NCBI RefSeq assembly: GCF_907164915.1
Contig: NC_061862.1
Coordinates: forward strand, 136,391,520-136,455,519
Length of the DNA: 64,000 bases
Reading direction: 5' to 3'
Source: Impatiens glandulifera
Taxonomy: Eukaryota; Streptophyta; Magnoliopsida; Ericales; Balsaminaceae
Shown here: positions 12,374 to 32,639 of the stretch, one piece after another
How the letters are laid out: every line of letters begins with the position of its first letter
Numbering within the stretch: position 1 is the first letter of the stretch
Made by a program: the position numbers and the translations under genes
The notes under the pieces: generated by a model
The model's database searches: none
Told to the model about the DNA's origin: nothing
What the model saw: only the letters and a program-made list of their open reading frames with translations

Positions 12374-13060
12374 TTTTCTCCTCCTTCAAAATTTGTCGTC
12401 CTCGACGAAGATCCCTTGGACTGGTCATCCTCTAATGTCCATCCTTCAATCTTCAAATATAACTCTTTTCTCTTTATATTCGGAGGTATTTTCAGCAGGT
12501 CCAAAAAGGGTCGGACTATGGAACCGCAATCATTGATAAACCTTTGGTAACATCCTTTCAATTATGGAAATGGCCATTTCCTCTTCGTTTTTAGTTTTTC
12601 CTGGTCATTAGCCACTCCACCCATGTGGGAAATTTGTTTGCTCCCTAAGCTACATTTTCTTTCGTTGAGAACTAACATTTGTTGTTGCAATGTCGTTAGG
12701 ACCTGGTGTAGATATAAAAAAACTTCTTCCAGCTTTAATTTATACTAGGGTGTTATCAAACATCCAGTACAAATCCTTCTTCCGGACCAGCACCACAGGG
12801 GCAATAAAAGAGACATGACTTTTAATTACTCTCCTTACTAGTGGTAGGTCTTCGGGTTGCTGGAATTAAGCGTTGAAGTCTTGGAGTAGTAGCTGGAGAT
12901 CTTCAAGAATCTCTTCCAATATCATTGTAGTAAGTGAAACAATTTAACCTTCATGCTTACTTCTTATTTACACCATGGCAGCAACACTACATTTCTCCAA
13001 TTGCTTCTCTAGTTGGTTGTCTTGTATCATGTTAATTTGTGTCTGAGGTATACCCTACAA
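12374..13060 (-). pseudogene. gypsy reverse transcriptase fragment
   Basis: In minus-strand order: LLQDFN and PVVLVRKKD (RT start), then LTTLQQQMLVLNERKCSLG (RT thumb), then YQRFINDCGSIVRPFLDLL (the RT/RNase H linker, at 12355-12561), which runs straight into FEGGENVT, a gypsy pol C-terminus. RNase H and integrase are therefore deleted. The catalytic RT block is also missing. The parallel copy is at 10268-10930. Confidence 0.78.
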
Positions 13061-13169
13061 GACCGTGGTTCTCCCTTGTTTCTCATCAAAAATGGTCAAT
13101 TTTTAAAATCCAGGATGAAGGGCCTAAAGTAATCAGTCACTCGATGCCTAGCACAATATCATACCCGTC

Positions 13170-14050
13170 CATGGTAATCACCTTCATTTCTGTTCGGTAA
13201 TCATTTCCCTCTATTGACCATTTCAGGTCTTGGCAAATGCTGGAGCATAATATGTTGGAACCATTTGTCACTCAAACTGACTGTGCCTTCGTGAGCATAC
13301 TATTATGGTTTATTTTCTTCATAATTCTGATATTGATAAAGTTATGGTTGTTGCATGTATCAATCAAGATCAACACTAGAAAGTTCACGATCTTACCAAA
13401 GATCTAGAGTGTTTGATTTTTTTTAGAATCGGTCAATGCAATGCAAAGAAATGGTAGGTTCATCCCCTACCTCAAGCTATGAAGGAGGATCATCAAAAAC
13501 CAACTTTAGAGTGGGTTCTTGGGCATATGGTAAAACTTCTTCATGATTAGCCGAAACCATGAATAACTTTGATTTACACCTATGGTTGGGCTCCCACTTT
13601 TCATTGCAAGTGTAACATAGGTCTTTCTTCCTCTTTTCATCCATTACAGTCGGGTCTAATTGCTTCATGTGTCCCTAGTTTATGCTGGAAAGTGACGCTT
13701 GGGAAGAATTCTTGAGGTCGGTAGTTTGGTTAGTGTTTGGACAGGCCGTGTTAACATTGGATGGCTTGGGCAGCAGTGGTGGTTCAGCGCTTGTCCACCC
13801 TAAAGAATTGCTCAGCAGATATAAGTCAGTCTTCCACATCGTTTCCATCGAACCGAGGGAAATCAACCATTGTGAGCCGAGTTGGGGGAACATAGTGTTG
13901 GCCATGGTGGAAGGGCCTATTCGGGAGAGGGTCGTGGTAAGTAGCATCATCATAGGGTCTAATGCGGGGATGTCTTGACCATTGATAGACCCTCCACTTT
14001 CAATGGTTGTCAATCTTTCTTCAGCGGCATTGAACCTTCGATCCCATATT
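13170..14050 (-). pseudogene. gypsy gag and protease start
   Basis: 13675-14013 reads as a gypsy gag stretch, and 13477-13668 holds the zinc knuckle region CYTCNEKWEPNHRCKS, the Cys-His motif typical of gypsy gag. 13140-13227 contains protease-like DGYDIVLG. Frames are broken between these blocks. Confidence 0.75.
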
Positions 14051-14198
14051 ATTGCTTAATTATGTCATGTTCTACTGTAGGGCAGCATGCATAGAAGCTA
14101 ATCGTTGGGTCGACCTTCGATTAGGGCCTTAAGAGACTTCATCTCTACTTGCTGGAGGGTTTTTATCATCTTAGAATCGCCTTGCTCTGATACTAAGA

Positions 14199-14678
14199 TG
14201 TTACGACTTAATCTGTAACCGGGTTAGAATTCTTGATCTTAAGGACCGAGTGGGAAATCTTTAATCAAAGTGCAGCTAGAGAGTTATAAAAAGAAGATTT
14301 CAATATTATAGGATAAGAAGAATCGAAGATGAGAAAGAAATATTGTTGGTATATACCTAACCGTCCAAGACAAATATCCAAATTAGAAAATATAATTGGG
14401 ATTAAAAATATTCACAAGTTTTTTCATATATTCATTCATGCCCATTGGGGAAGTGAGATCAACATTATATAGTAGCTGATTTTTCCAATAATATTCAGTT
14501 ATTATTATTACAACAACTACTATGGACATAACAAAAACCAGTTTGGTGAATAATAGAAAATTGAATCAAAACAGAATTTTAGAACTGAAAATATAAATCC
14601 CACAACATCTAGCCTAAGTGCTTAATTGGACCGTAACATTTATTTGGGAACCGTAACATTTATTTGGGAACCGTAACA
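14199..14678 (-). repeat. 5' LTR of shortened gypsy
   Basis: 480 bp; similar to 11919-12373 and 9807-10267. Its outer end carries a short extra tandem copy of the terminal CCGTAACA-TTTATTTGGGAA motif (14651-14678). Confidence 0.85.
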
Positions 14679-15014
14679 AGATTGATACAGCTTGTAGATC
14701 TCTCTCTTGCCTACTATGGTTATTCCTTTCTTTTGAAGTTTTCTTATATTGATCAGATTTTCGATTAATTTTGGAACATAATAAACATCATAAATAACTT
14801 GATTATACCTTTTATCTTTAACCTCACACTTACTTTCCCAGCAACTATTAGTCTGCATTGTTTCTCATGGGTTGAAGCACCAGAATCGATCTATCATCTT
14901 TTGTCTTCAACTTCTAGTCTTTCCACATATATCATTAACAAAAGATCTTCTTCCTCATTTACATGCGTATAATTTTCCTTATCATTCCAATTGAGAGATT
15001 CAGATATAAAGTGT

Positions 15015-15467
15015 TAAGGATGACAATTTGAAACGGTCCTGCAAAAACAGAACTGAATTGTCCCGTTTGGGACGGTTTTTCCCCGAAACTGAACGGGGAT
15101 GATATTTGTGTCCCCCACCCCGACCCGCCCCGATCTCACCCCATTTTTGTCCCAAACACTATAAACATAATTAAATATGTTAAATTATTAATATATATTT
15201 ATTATATTTTATAAGAAGTAATAAGTTTATTTCTTTATAATAATATAAAATTTCAATATATTACCATATATATTATATTAAAAAATCCGTTTATATAATT
15301 TTATTGTATAATTTTTTACTTTTTAAATTTTTTTTATTAAAGGTGCCCCGCGGAGATTCTCCAAATCCGAACAAAATTGAACGGGGCGGGGATGGTATTA
15401 AAAAAACCTCCAAAATAAAAATGAGGCGGTGATAATAAATGCATTCTATACTCCACTGTCATCCCTA
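15015..15467. mobile_element. hAT-type MITE, non-coding
   Basis: 453 bp with TIRs TAAGGATGACA (left) and TGTCATCCCTA (right), flanked by an 8-bp duplication with one mismatch, TAAAGTGT at 15007-15014 and GAAAGTGT at 15468-15475. GC-rich subterminal blocks (CCCGTTTGGGACGG, ACGGGGCGGGG) enclose an AT-rich core. It has no coding capacity. It interrupts the copia gag zinc knuckle (minus CFKYHKLGHF at 15480-15520). Confidence 0.85.
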
Positions 15468-15475
15468 GAAAGTGT

Positions 15476-15997
15476 CCTAGCTTATGATACTTAAAGCATT
15501 TCATATGTGATTTATCAAATGTGTTGACCCTACCTCTGTCTCTGCCCAAACCACGTCCTATTCCTCTGCTATCTTCATACATAGAGCTTCTCAATGCATG
15601 CTCTTCTTCATAGTTGTCTACCCTTTCAAATTTTTGCTCGTGGACAGTTAGTGATCCTTACAGCTCATCTATGGACATGGTTTTAGTATATTTTGACTCC
15701 TCAATAGATACTACAATGTGGGTAAACGGTTCGTTCTTTTAACGTTCGACCACGGTAGAATCAGGCTTCGTCTCACTGTTACTTCTCATTTGGTTAGCAA
15801 CGGACATTAACATTACTTTTGAGAAGTAATCTTTGATTGTTCTCCCTTCTTCATTTCAAGGATTTATTGACTCATTCATTCTCCCAAACTTGCTCTTCAA
15901 TGGCTTGATACGACAAATGTTTTACCTTACAATCTTTTGTTCATCCTCGCCCAAATAGCTCTTCAACACATCTTTCAACAAAATTCTAAAATATGTG
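15476..15997 (-). pseudogene. copia gag fragment with zinc knuckle
   Basis: 15476-15594 reads Arg/Gly-rich RGIGRGLGRDRGRV then CFKYHKLGHF, the first half of a CCHC knuckle; the second half is cut off by the MITE. Upstream to 15997 the copia gag region can be followed with stops. It belongs to the nested copia. Confidence 0.72.
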
Positions 15998-16002
15998 GAT
16001 TT

Positions 16003-17431
16003 TATCGTGACCTTCCTGTCAATCACGATATAAATTTCACAATAATAGTTTCGTAGAATAGATAGAGAAGAACAGAATGGGTAAAAGAACAGAATAAGAA
16101 CAGAATAGGTAGAAGAATAGATTGAATAGAAGAATATATTGATAAGAGAAACAGGATGAATAGAAGAACAGGTTGAATAGAAATTGAGAGTTTATTAGGG
16201 TTAGGGTTACCAGGAGCGACGGCTCTAGTAATTAGAAAGAGAAAGTATAACAATTAGAATATCCAAAATATATAATCCCTCTCCTTACAATTCTATCCTT
16301 ATTTATAGACTAACAAATTATAAAATAACCCTTAAAAGATAAAACCACGTCTATTTCAACCCTCAGTAATTTTGGAAATAGAATTCTCATCTTCAGGCAT
16401 GGTGAAGTGATCGAAAAGTTTATTGACTCTTCTGATCCATCCTCTAGGGTTTGAACCATCAAATTTGTCCAGATCCATCCGTGGTTACTTAATAGACATA
16501 CCTCTCGTAGTCCGTATCGAATTAGGACCTGTCGTTTGCTTCTGATTAATGATAGGAGTCCCAGTTGTTGCAAAATTTTGTCCGATTGGCTGTTTGTCTG
16601 GCCTTCTGTAAATCCCATCTATCTCATAAGGGGTTGTTTCATATCCAGATCTCGACTGTAGTGGAGGTGTATTTGAACCTCCTCCTTTGTGTTCGGTTGA
16701 TTTATTATTTGTGTTGGAATTCTTGGATTCCAACAGCCTTATTATAGATTCAAATTTTTCAGCGTTATCTTTCTGCATAATCTCGAAGTTACGAGAAGTT
16801 TCTTTCTGTATAATCTCGAAGTTACGAGAAATTTCTTCTTTATTTTTGAGATTCTCTAGCTACAATAACTAGAACTTATCATTAATTTGTGATTCCATCG
16901 TCTCGATGCGTTCGGTCAGATTCTGGATCATTTCTTCATTACTTTTGCTACGTGAATTCACCATTCTCAGCGGAAGTCCGAGGATCGTAAGCTCTGATAC
17001 CACTTGTCGTGACCTTCCTGTCAATCACGATATAAATTCCACAATAATAGTTTCGTAGAATAGATAGAGAAGAACAGAATGGGTAAAAGAACAGAATAGG
17101 TAGAAGAATAGATTGAATAGAAGAATAGATTGATAAGAGAAATATGATGAATAGAAAAACATGTTGAATAGAAATTGAGAGTTTATTAAGGTTAGGGTTA
17201 CCAGGAGCGACGACTCTGATAATTAGAAAGAGAAAGTATAACAATTAGAATATCCAAAATATATAATCCCTCTCCTTACAATTTTATCCTTATTTATAGA
17301 CTAACAAATTATAAAATAACTCTTAAAAAATATAACTACGTCTATTTCAACCCTCAGTAATTTTGAAAATAGAATCCTCATCTTTGGAAATAAATAGTAT
17401 CCTCATCTTTGTTAATATTAGATTCACAACA
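16003..17431 (-). mobile_element. Defective gypsy-like LTR element in copia gag
   Basis: 5' LTR 17005-17431 (minus TGTTGTGAATC...GGTCACGACA), a perfect primer site TGGTATCAGAGC at 16991-17002, about 600 bp of interior, then a 3' LTR 16003-16396 lacking its first few dozen bases and the polypurine tract. A perfect 5-bp duplication GATTT lies at 15998-16002 and 17432-17436. The interior holds only part of gypsy gag, so it would depend on another element. It splits the copia gag. Confidence 0.88.
16397..16965 (-). pseudogene. gypsy gag N-terminal fragment
   Basis: Starts at ATG 16965 (MVNSRSKSNEEMIQNLTERI), a likely coiled-coil N-terminus interrupted by stops. A 33-bp tandem duplication (about 16776-16842) encodes RNFEI-QKE twice. 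It continues to FDGSNPRGWIRRVNKLFDHF at about 16400-16480, the conserved start of the gypsy gag core, and then stops at the 3' LTR. Confidence 0.75.
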
Positions 17432-17581
17432 GATTTTCTCTAGTGATCATAATGCTACCCATCTAAACGAGGCACGTTGATCAAATTGTTGCTCACTCTC
17501 TCATGTTTAGACTCTCTTCACAATTGTTCACAATTGTTTCTCTCTCTCTCATGGTGTTAGTTTTAGGGCTCTGATACTACT

Positions 17582-17873
17582 TGTAAGCTAAAATAGATTA
17601 AGCTTAAACAAATATATTATCAAAAACAAAATGACTAACCAGCTTCATTAATAAAAGAGTTGGTTTTAAATAGCCTACAACTTCAGCAAATAATAAGCAA
17701 CTAATCTACCTAAAATAAAATCACTAACACCACTTAATAACTGAAATACTAAATAAAAACGATCTTAATAACTGAAATACTAAATAAAAACAATTATGAG
17801 AGAGACATGTCCTAAAGATTAGATCTTTTATTTAATTAAATAAAACAACTTAAACTAAAGATTTTTTCCAACA
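17582..17873 (-). repeat. 5' LTR of the nested copia
   Basis: On the minus strand it starts TGTTGGAAAAAATC and ends TTTTAGCTTACA, followed at once by AGTAGTATCAGAG, a near match to the initiator-Met primer site. A TATA-like TATTTAAAA lies at about 17670. A 30-bp direct duplication sits at about 17734-17793. Its outer end is 163 bp from the P5CS stop codon. Confidence 0.75.
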
Positions 17874-18036
17874 AATATAACATCAAAGGTAAATTCAGTA
17901 AGATCAATTCAAAGAGAAAGCAAGTTCCCAGTTCTTACATGAAGGAAAATCCAATCTCAATTTTATTTTTGCTCGAAATAACTGAAAATATTGTAAAAAA
18001 GGCACTAATAATACTTTGTTCGTGACCCATAAAAAC
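17874..18036 (-). other. P5CS 3' UTR squeezed by a copia LTR
   Basis: Only 163 bp separate the P5CS stop (18037-18039) from the copia LTR, which lies in the same orientation. The transcript's polyadenylation site is in this stretch or inside the LTR. No clear AATAAA is seen on the minus strand here. Confidence 0.5.
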
Positions 18037-27521
<9,485 letters not shown>

Positions 27522-27990
27522 GTCTGATAAAATGGAGCTGAACCCGCCTCTTGGTTCTCTATCAAAATGAAGAAAATAAACCCAGCAGAATCCGCCAAAA
27601 ATCTAGCCAGCCAGGATAGGGTTGGCAAACTATTACACATTATATACAAACAAACAAAGGTTATTATAGACTGTTTGAGAATAAAAATATAATCTTTTTA
27701 TATTTTAGTAAAGAATCCGTACAAACCCGAAGAACATGTGAAGATGGAGATGAAAAGGGTGGCCTCCGAATTCGTACCTCTTTTGACCTTTGGAGAATGG
27801 AGCTATGTTGATATGAACAGAGTTATAGAGGTGTTCACTTCAAGGTATATGGGTTAGTTCTTGAATATAGATTAGATTAAGAAAATCAGTTCAATCTTGA
27901 AATAATAAGAAATTAGAGACAAGTGTAACACTTGGGTTACCATTATTGACAAGTGACGTTAGTTTTCTTCTTTGTTAGGACAAATGGTAG
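27522..27990 (-). promoter_or_regulatory. P5CS 5' UTR and promoter region
   Basis: Sequence upstream of the P5CS ATG. An AT-rich TATA candidate (minus CTTTTTATATT-like block, about 27690-27700) lies 170-180 bp upstream of the ATG. I did not find a convincing ABRE or DRE; the region beyond 27990 turns into AT-rich repeats, so the proximal promoter is probably short. Confidence 0.35.
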
Positions 27991-27999
27991 TCATGCAAT

Positions 28000-28550
28000 T
28001 TTTATTTTTTTATATATTTGAAATAATTTATTAATAATCCAGAAAAAAACAAGTTTACAATTTAAACTTTAAATGCATAACAAACCATGTTTATGTCCAA
28101 CAAGAAAAATTTTAAGAAAAATCTAACAAACTCAAACAAAAATTTAAAGTTAAAACAAATTCTGATGCTCATCCAAACCAAACCAAATTTTTAGAAACCT
28201 TTTTAATTAAAGGAAGCTGAATTCAATAAGTAACAAGTTCCAAGCTACTCTGGAAAGAGAGGGAGTGTTTTTTATTTATTTATTATTTAATGTATTTATA
28301 TCTGTATAATTTTTTTTTGTTTTAAATTATATTTTTTAATATAGACATATTTTTATATATTTTAAAAATTAAATATCTTTAATTTATATTTTCTAATCTA
28401 TGATGGAAGATATATCTTAATTTAATTGATTTTTTATTTTATTTTTGTAGTTAGTTGGATATATCTTAATTTAGTTAAATATATATATGAATAATATATA
28501 ATAATGCTTAAAATCAATAATAATTTACGTTATTTTTTTTTTGGTCTTGC
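28000..28550. other. AT-rich intergenic, no gene
   Basis: Very AT-rich with homopolymer and TA runs. Nothing coding or clearly repetitive was recognised. Confidence 0.4.
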
Positions 28551-29541
28551 TTTCTCTTTTTTTAATTAATTTTTTCTCTTATATATATATATATAAGTGA
28601 AAAAAATAAAAAAATAATTATTTTTATTAATATATTGAGAAAAATTAAGATAATAAATTTAATAATTTTTATTATATATAGTGTTATATCATTATTAATA
28701 GAAATATTTGTATTTAAAATTAGTATAAGATATATAATTATTTTTATTATATTATTTGTGTATGAAAAATTTACATAATTTAAAATTTAAATTATAAAAT
28801 ATATATATATATACACAAAATTATAAAATTATTTCAACAATTATAAGTAGTGTATTGATTAAAGTGTTAACATTTCATACTTGAGACTATGGTTTGAATC
28901 CCTCCAAATGTGAGTGCGCGAACATTGGTAACGAGAATGTTGGCTTGAGTAACGCAAACATTGGTGAAAAAACTTTAAGGTACGTCTATGGAAAAAATGT
29001 TGGTCTGACTAATGCAAATATTGGTAGGTTCGTCCATGGAGAGAATGCAAGTTTAGAGTAAAAAAAAATATTGGAGAGAAAGCATTAGAGTTCTTCCACG
29101 GAGGATGATTTAGAGCTTAGGATCATGCCCAAGAATGTTTAAGAATGTAAACTCGAATTTTGTTATTAAATAATTAAAATTATTATAAATATAAAACTTA
29201 AATAATTAGTTAGTTGATTTTTTAATATTTTTATTTTTTAATATAATAATAAGTAATAATATATATATATATAAATATAAAACACAAAAAAAAAATTAAA
29301 AATTAGTTAGAAAAAAAATGATATAAATAAACATTATATAATTATTATATAGTGAAAAATAAATTAGGTGAAAAGTTTTTTTAATTAGAATAAGAAATAT
29401 ATATATAAGTGGAAAAAAAAAATTAAAAATTATTTTTATTAATATATTGAGAAAAATTAGGATAATAAATTTAATCATTCTTATTATATATAATGTTATA
29501 TCATTATTAATAGAAAGATTTGTATTTAAAATTAGTATAAA

Positions 29542-30053
29542 CTAGCATGTATGCCGTGCATTTGCACGAGTAATAATATAAAAAACCGTGAAAAAATATT
29601 ACGGTAAAAATTTTATGGGCGAGTCAACCCACAATCCGACCCAAGTATCTATTTACTCTCACATATATTCAAATTAACCACAGCTCTCGACCCGACAATT
29701 CGGACACTTTAAAAATTAAGCATCATTATATATATATATATAAATTAGTTAGTTAAAAAGTGAACTTATATTGTTAAAATGTCACGCGTTTATCAAATTT
29801 TGGGTTGAATTTAAAATATAAAGTGTTTAGCCTAGTTGTTTAAAAGGTTGTACTTGTTTTGTTAAGTTGCAAGTTTGAACTATACCTATAGCATTTTTAA
29901 TTTTATTTTTAACCGTTTTAAGTTTATGGGCGGGTCAACCCACAATCCGACCCAAATATTCATTTACTCTCACATATATCCAAATTAACCACAGCTCTCG
30001 ACCCCGACAATCCGGACACTTTAAAAATTAAGCATCATTATATATATATATAT
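29542..30053 (-). mobile_element. Small non-autonomous Helitron
   Basis: In minus orientation the 3' end is a hairpin (CGTGCA/TGCACG arms at 29555-29568) followed by ATACATG and terminal CTAG (29542-29545) next to a T, the Helitron signature. The 5' end is a TATATA-ATGATGCTTAATTTTTAA motif; it is present twice, near 29706-29743 and 30020-30053, because a block of about 130 bp (TTATGGGCGRGTCAACCCAC...) is duplicated inside. The sister array unit at 28720 shows the uninterrupted site. Confidence 0.72.
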
Positions 30054-31261
30054 ATTATATAATTATTTTTATTATATATTTTGTGTATGAAAATTTTACA
30101 TAATTCAAAATCTAATATATAATATATATATATATACAAAATTATAAAATTATTTCAACAATATATATATATACAAAATTATAAAATTATTTCAACAATA
30201 TATATATACAAAATTATAAAACTATTTCAACAATGTAGCGGTTAAAATGTTAACATTTTATATTTGAGAATATGGTTCGAATCCTTCAAAAAAAAAATAA
30301 TTACTATATGTGAGTGCGCAAACATTGGTAACGAAAATGTTGGCTTGACGGAAACATTGATGAATTAAATATAAGGGTCGTTTATGGAAAAAATGTTAGT
30401 AGGTTTCTCTACTTAGAGTAAGGTGATTTAGAATTTAGGATCATGCCTAAAAATGTATAAGAATGCATATTCGAATTTGGTTATTTGTTAAATGATCAAA
30501 ATCATTATAGATATAAAACTTAATTGAATTAGTTAGTTAATTTTTTTAATATTTTTATTTTTAATATAATAATAAATAATAAAATATATATATATATAAA
30601 TATAAAACATAAAAAAATATTTAATATTTTTTAAAAGAAATTTAGTTAGGAAAAAAATGATATAAATAAACATTATATAATTATTATATATTGAAAAATA
30701 TTTTTAATTAGAATAATAAATATATATATATAAGTGGAAAAAAATAAAAATATTTTTATTAATATATTTATATAATATATTGAAAAAAAAAATAGGATAT
30801 TAAATTTAATAATTTTTATTATATATAATGTTATATCATTAATAGATTTGTATTTAATATTAGTATATGAGATATAATTATTTTTATTATATTTTTTTTG
30901 TGTATAAAAAGTTTATATAATCCCTCCAAAAGAAGTATTACATGTGAGTGCGCGAACATTGATAGCGAGAGTGTTGGCTTATTGGTGATAAAACTTAAGG
31001 ATTCGTCATGGAATGAATGCCCGCTTAGAGTAAATAAAACATTGGAGAGAAGTCTAAGGGTTCATCTACTGAGGGTGATTTAGAGATTAGAATCATGCCC
31101 AAAAATGTTAAGAATGTACCTTCGAATTTATTAAATAATCAAAATCATAGATATAAAAACTTAAAGTCGCCAACAACAATGCACCACAATAATTCACATC
31201 ATCAATTATCTCTTTTTTCTTCTAATCTCTAGTTCTTAATTATTGTTTTCTTACTATATAT

Positions 31262-31520
31262 ATATACAGAGGTCATATCAATAGCTAAGATATCCCCGCG
31301 CATTAGATCCAATAGCCGTTAGATCCCCTTCTGAAGGGCATGGACAATAATAAATATTTTTTCCATAGTCAGGGTTCGGAAATTCTTCATAACCGCAAAA
31401 GTTAGGGCATGGGAATAACTAGGTGCTCGCTCAAGTATTGGCGAAAGTACCTGAACTAGTGGGTACATCGGCCATTCGAGAGGTAATTGCCTCTCGATTA
31501 TCCCAAACATCTGGGTGTAC
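31262..31520. other. GC-normal island in AT desert
   Basis: About 260 bp with balanced composition between two TA-rich tracts. The minus strand is open for 63 codons (31319-31510), with a sequence that looks protein-like but that I do not recognise. It may be a captured exon or a transposon fragment inserted in the tandem array. Confidence 0.35.
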
Positions 31521-31647
31521 TATATATATATATATATAACACAAAAAAAATATTTTATATTTTTTAAAAAGAAATTTAGTTAGAAAAAAATTATATAATT
31601 ATTATATATTGAAAATTAAATTAAGTGAATTTTTTTAAATTAGAATA

Positions 31648-31689
<42 letters not shown>

Positions 31690-31869
31690 GGAAAAAAAAT
31701 TAAATTATTTTTGTTAATATATTTATATAATATGTTGAGAAAAATTAAGATAATAAAATTTATAATTTTTATTATATATAATGTTATATATTAATAATAG
31801 AAAGATTTGTATTTAATATTAATATATGAGATATAATTATTTTTATTATATAATAATAAGTAATATTAG

Positions 31870-32631
31870 ATAAGTAAATATTAAAAGTTATATTTGAATA
31901 TATAATATTTTGGTTAATAAATTGAATGATATAATTGTTTACGAAGTAAATTAAATAAATTGTTATCCTGCATTATTTTTTTAACTGAACCGAACATGAT
32001 CATGTACAGACAACCATAAATATAATGTATAATATGTATTAGAGTATTAATGGAATAAAAGAAAAAATAAGTGTAATTAAATATTCATTCAACCAACACA
32101 TTAATAATATTATAATTGTTCGATATTATTAATTAGTATTATAAAATTAAAGATTATCTTAAAAAATAACTTTTTTATAATTAATTTTATTAATTTTAAT
32201 TATATAAATATAAATATATTTTTATAATATAAATAATATAATAAATATAATAAATATAAAATCAATATATATAAACCGAATTTATAAATTAAAAGACATT
32301 TACCAAATGTAACTAATATATTAATAAATTATTTATTGTTTCTTCGTCCAACTCTAACTCATCTCCATCTCCAAATTCAGAAGCGTTTTCAAACGCACCC
32401 TTGTATTTTGATTGGACGGTTAAAATTTGAGTTATTAATAAAAATATTAAAAGGTGTTAATATTTAATAAAAAAAATCATTTAAAAAAATAAATAAAAAA
32501 ATATTTTAATATTTTGATTTATAAATTATTTAATTTGAAAAGAAAATTTGGAAAATATAAATTATTTAAATAATCGAATGAGTTATTAAAATAACCCTAA
32601 CAAAATCATGTTATATAGTTATTGGATTTGA
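31870..32631. other. AT-rich intergenic, no gene
   Basis: No open frame, hairpin or repeat boundary was found. Confidence 0.4.
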
Positions 32632-32639
32632 GTTATTTT

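Larger units (their letters stand above)
9015..13227 (-). repeat. 2.1-kb tandem duplication across two retroelements
   Basis: Two head-to-tail copies, 9015-11118 and 11119-13227, offset 2104-2109 bp. Each copy contains, in plus-strand order, copia integrase, a gypsy LTR, gypsy RT and gypsy protease. The junction at 11118/11119 joins gypsy protease sequence directly to copia integrase, giving a false fused frame at 11030-11356. Copies differ by frequent substitutions, so the duplication is old. Confidence 0.88.
11919..14678 (-). mobile_element. Shortened Ty3-gypsy element inside the copia
   Basis: LTRs 14199-14678 (5') and 11919-12373 (3') both have TGTTACGG...CGTAACA ends. Beside the 5' LTR, minus-strand TTAGTATCAGAGCAAGG is a primer site of initiator-Met type. 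Beside the 3' LTR, GAAGGAGGAGAAAA is the polypurine tract. The 1.8-kb interior has gag, a scrap of protease and part of RT only; RNase H and integrase are missing. It splits copia protease/pre-integrase (14679-15014) from integrase (11918 down). No clean target duplication was seen (AGATT versus GGATG). Confidence 0.87.
7640..17873 (-). mobile_element. Old Ty1-copia element with nested insertions
   Basis: Copia pieces in consistent order on the minus strand: 5' LTR 17582-17873, primer site 17569-17580, gag start 17437-17568, gag with zinc knuckle 15476-15997, protease/pre-integrase 14679-15014, integrase 11119-11918 and its duplicate 9015-9806, RT about 7640-9000. The gaps are foreign elements: 16003-17431, 15015-15467 and 11919-14678. 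All frames are broken. No 3' LTR matching 17582-17873 was found left of 7640, so the 3' end seems lost; the left limit is approximate. Confidence 0.8.
28555..31870. repeat. Decayed tandem array, about four units
   Basis: The same blocks recur in the same order: TATATAAGTGRAAAAAA; TTATTAATATATTGAGAAAAATTA; ATATAATGTTATATCATTA; GTATTTAAAATTAGTATA; then, in the first three units, a tRNA-B-box-like GGTTTGAATCCC / GGTTCGAATCC and a block beginning TGAGTGCGCGAACATTG. Units start near 28590, 29400, 30720 and 31650, period about 0.8 kb after removing the Helitron at 29542-30053. The GTGCGC blocks are at 28885-29200, 30290-30520 and 30930-31155. A long TA microsatellite is at about 31649-31685. Confidence 0.65.
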
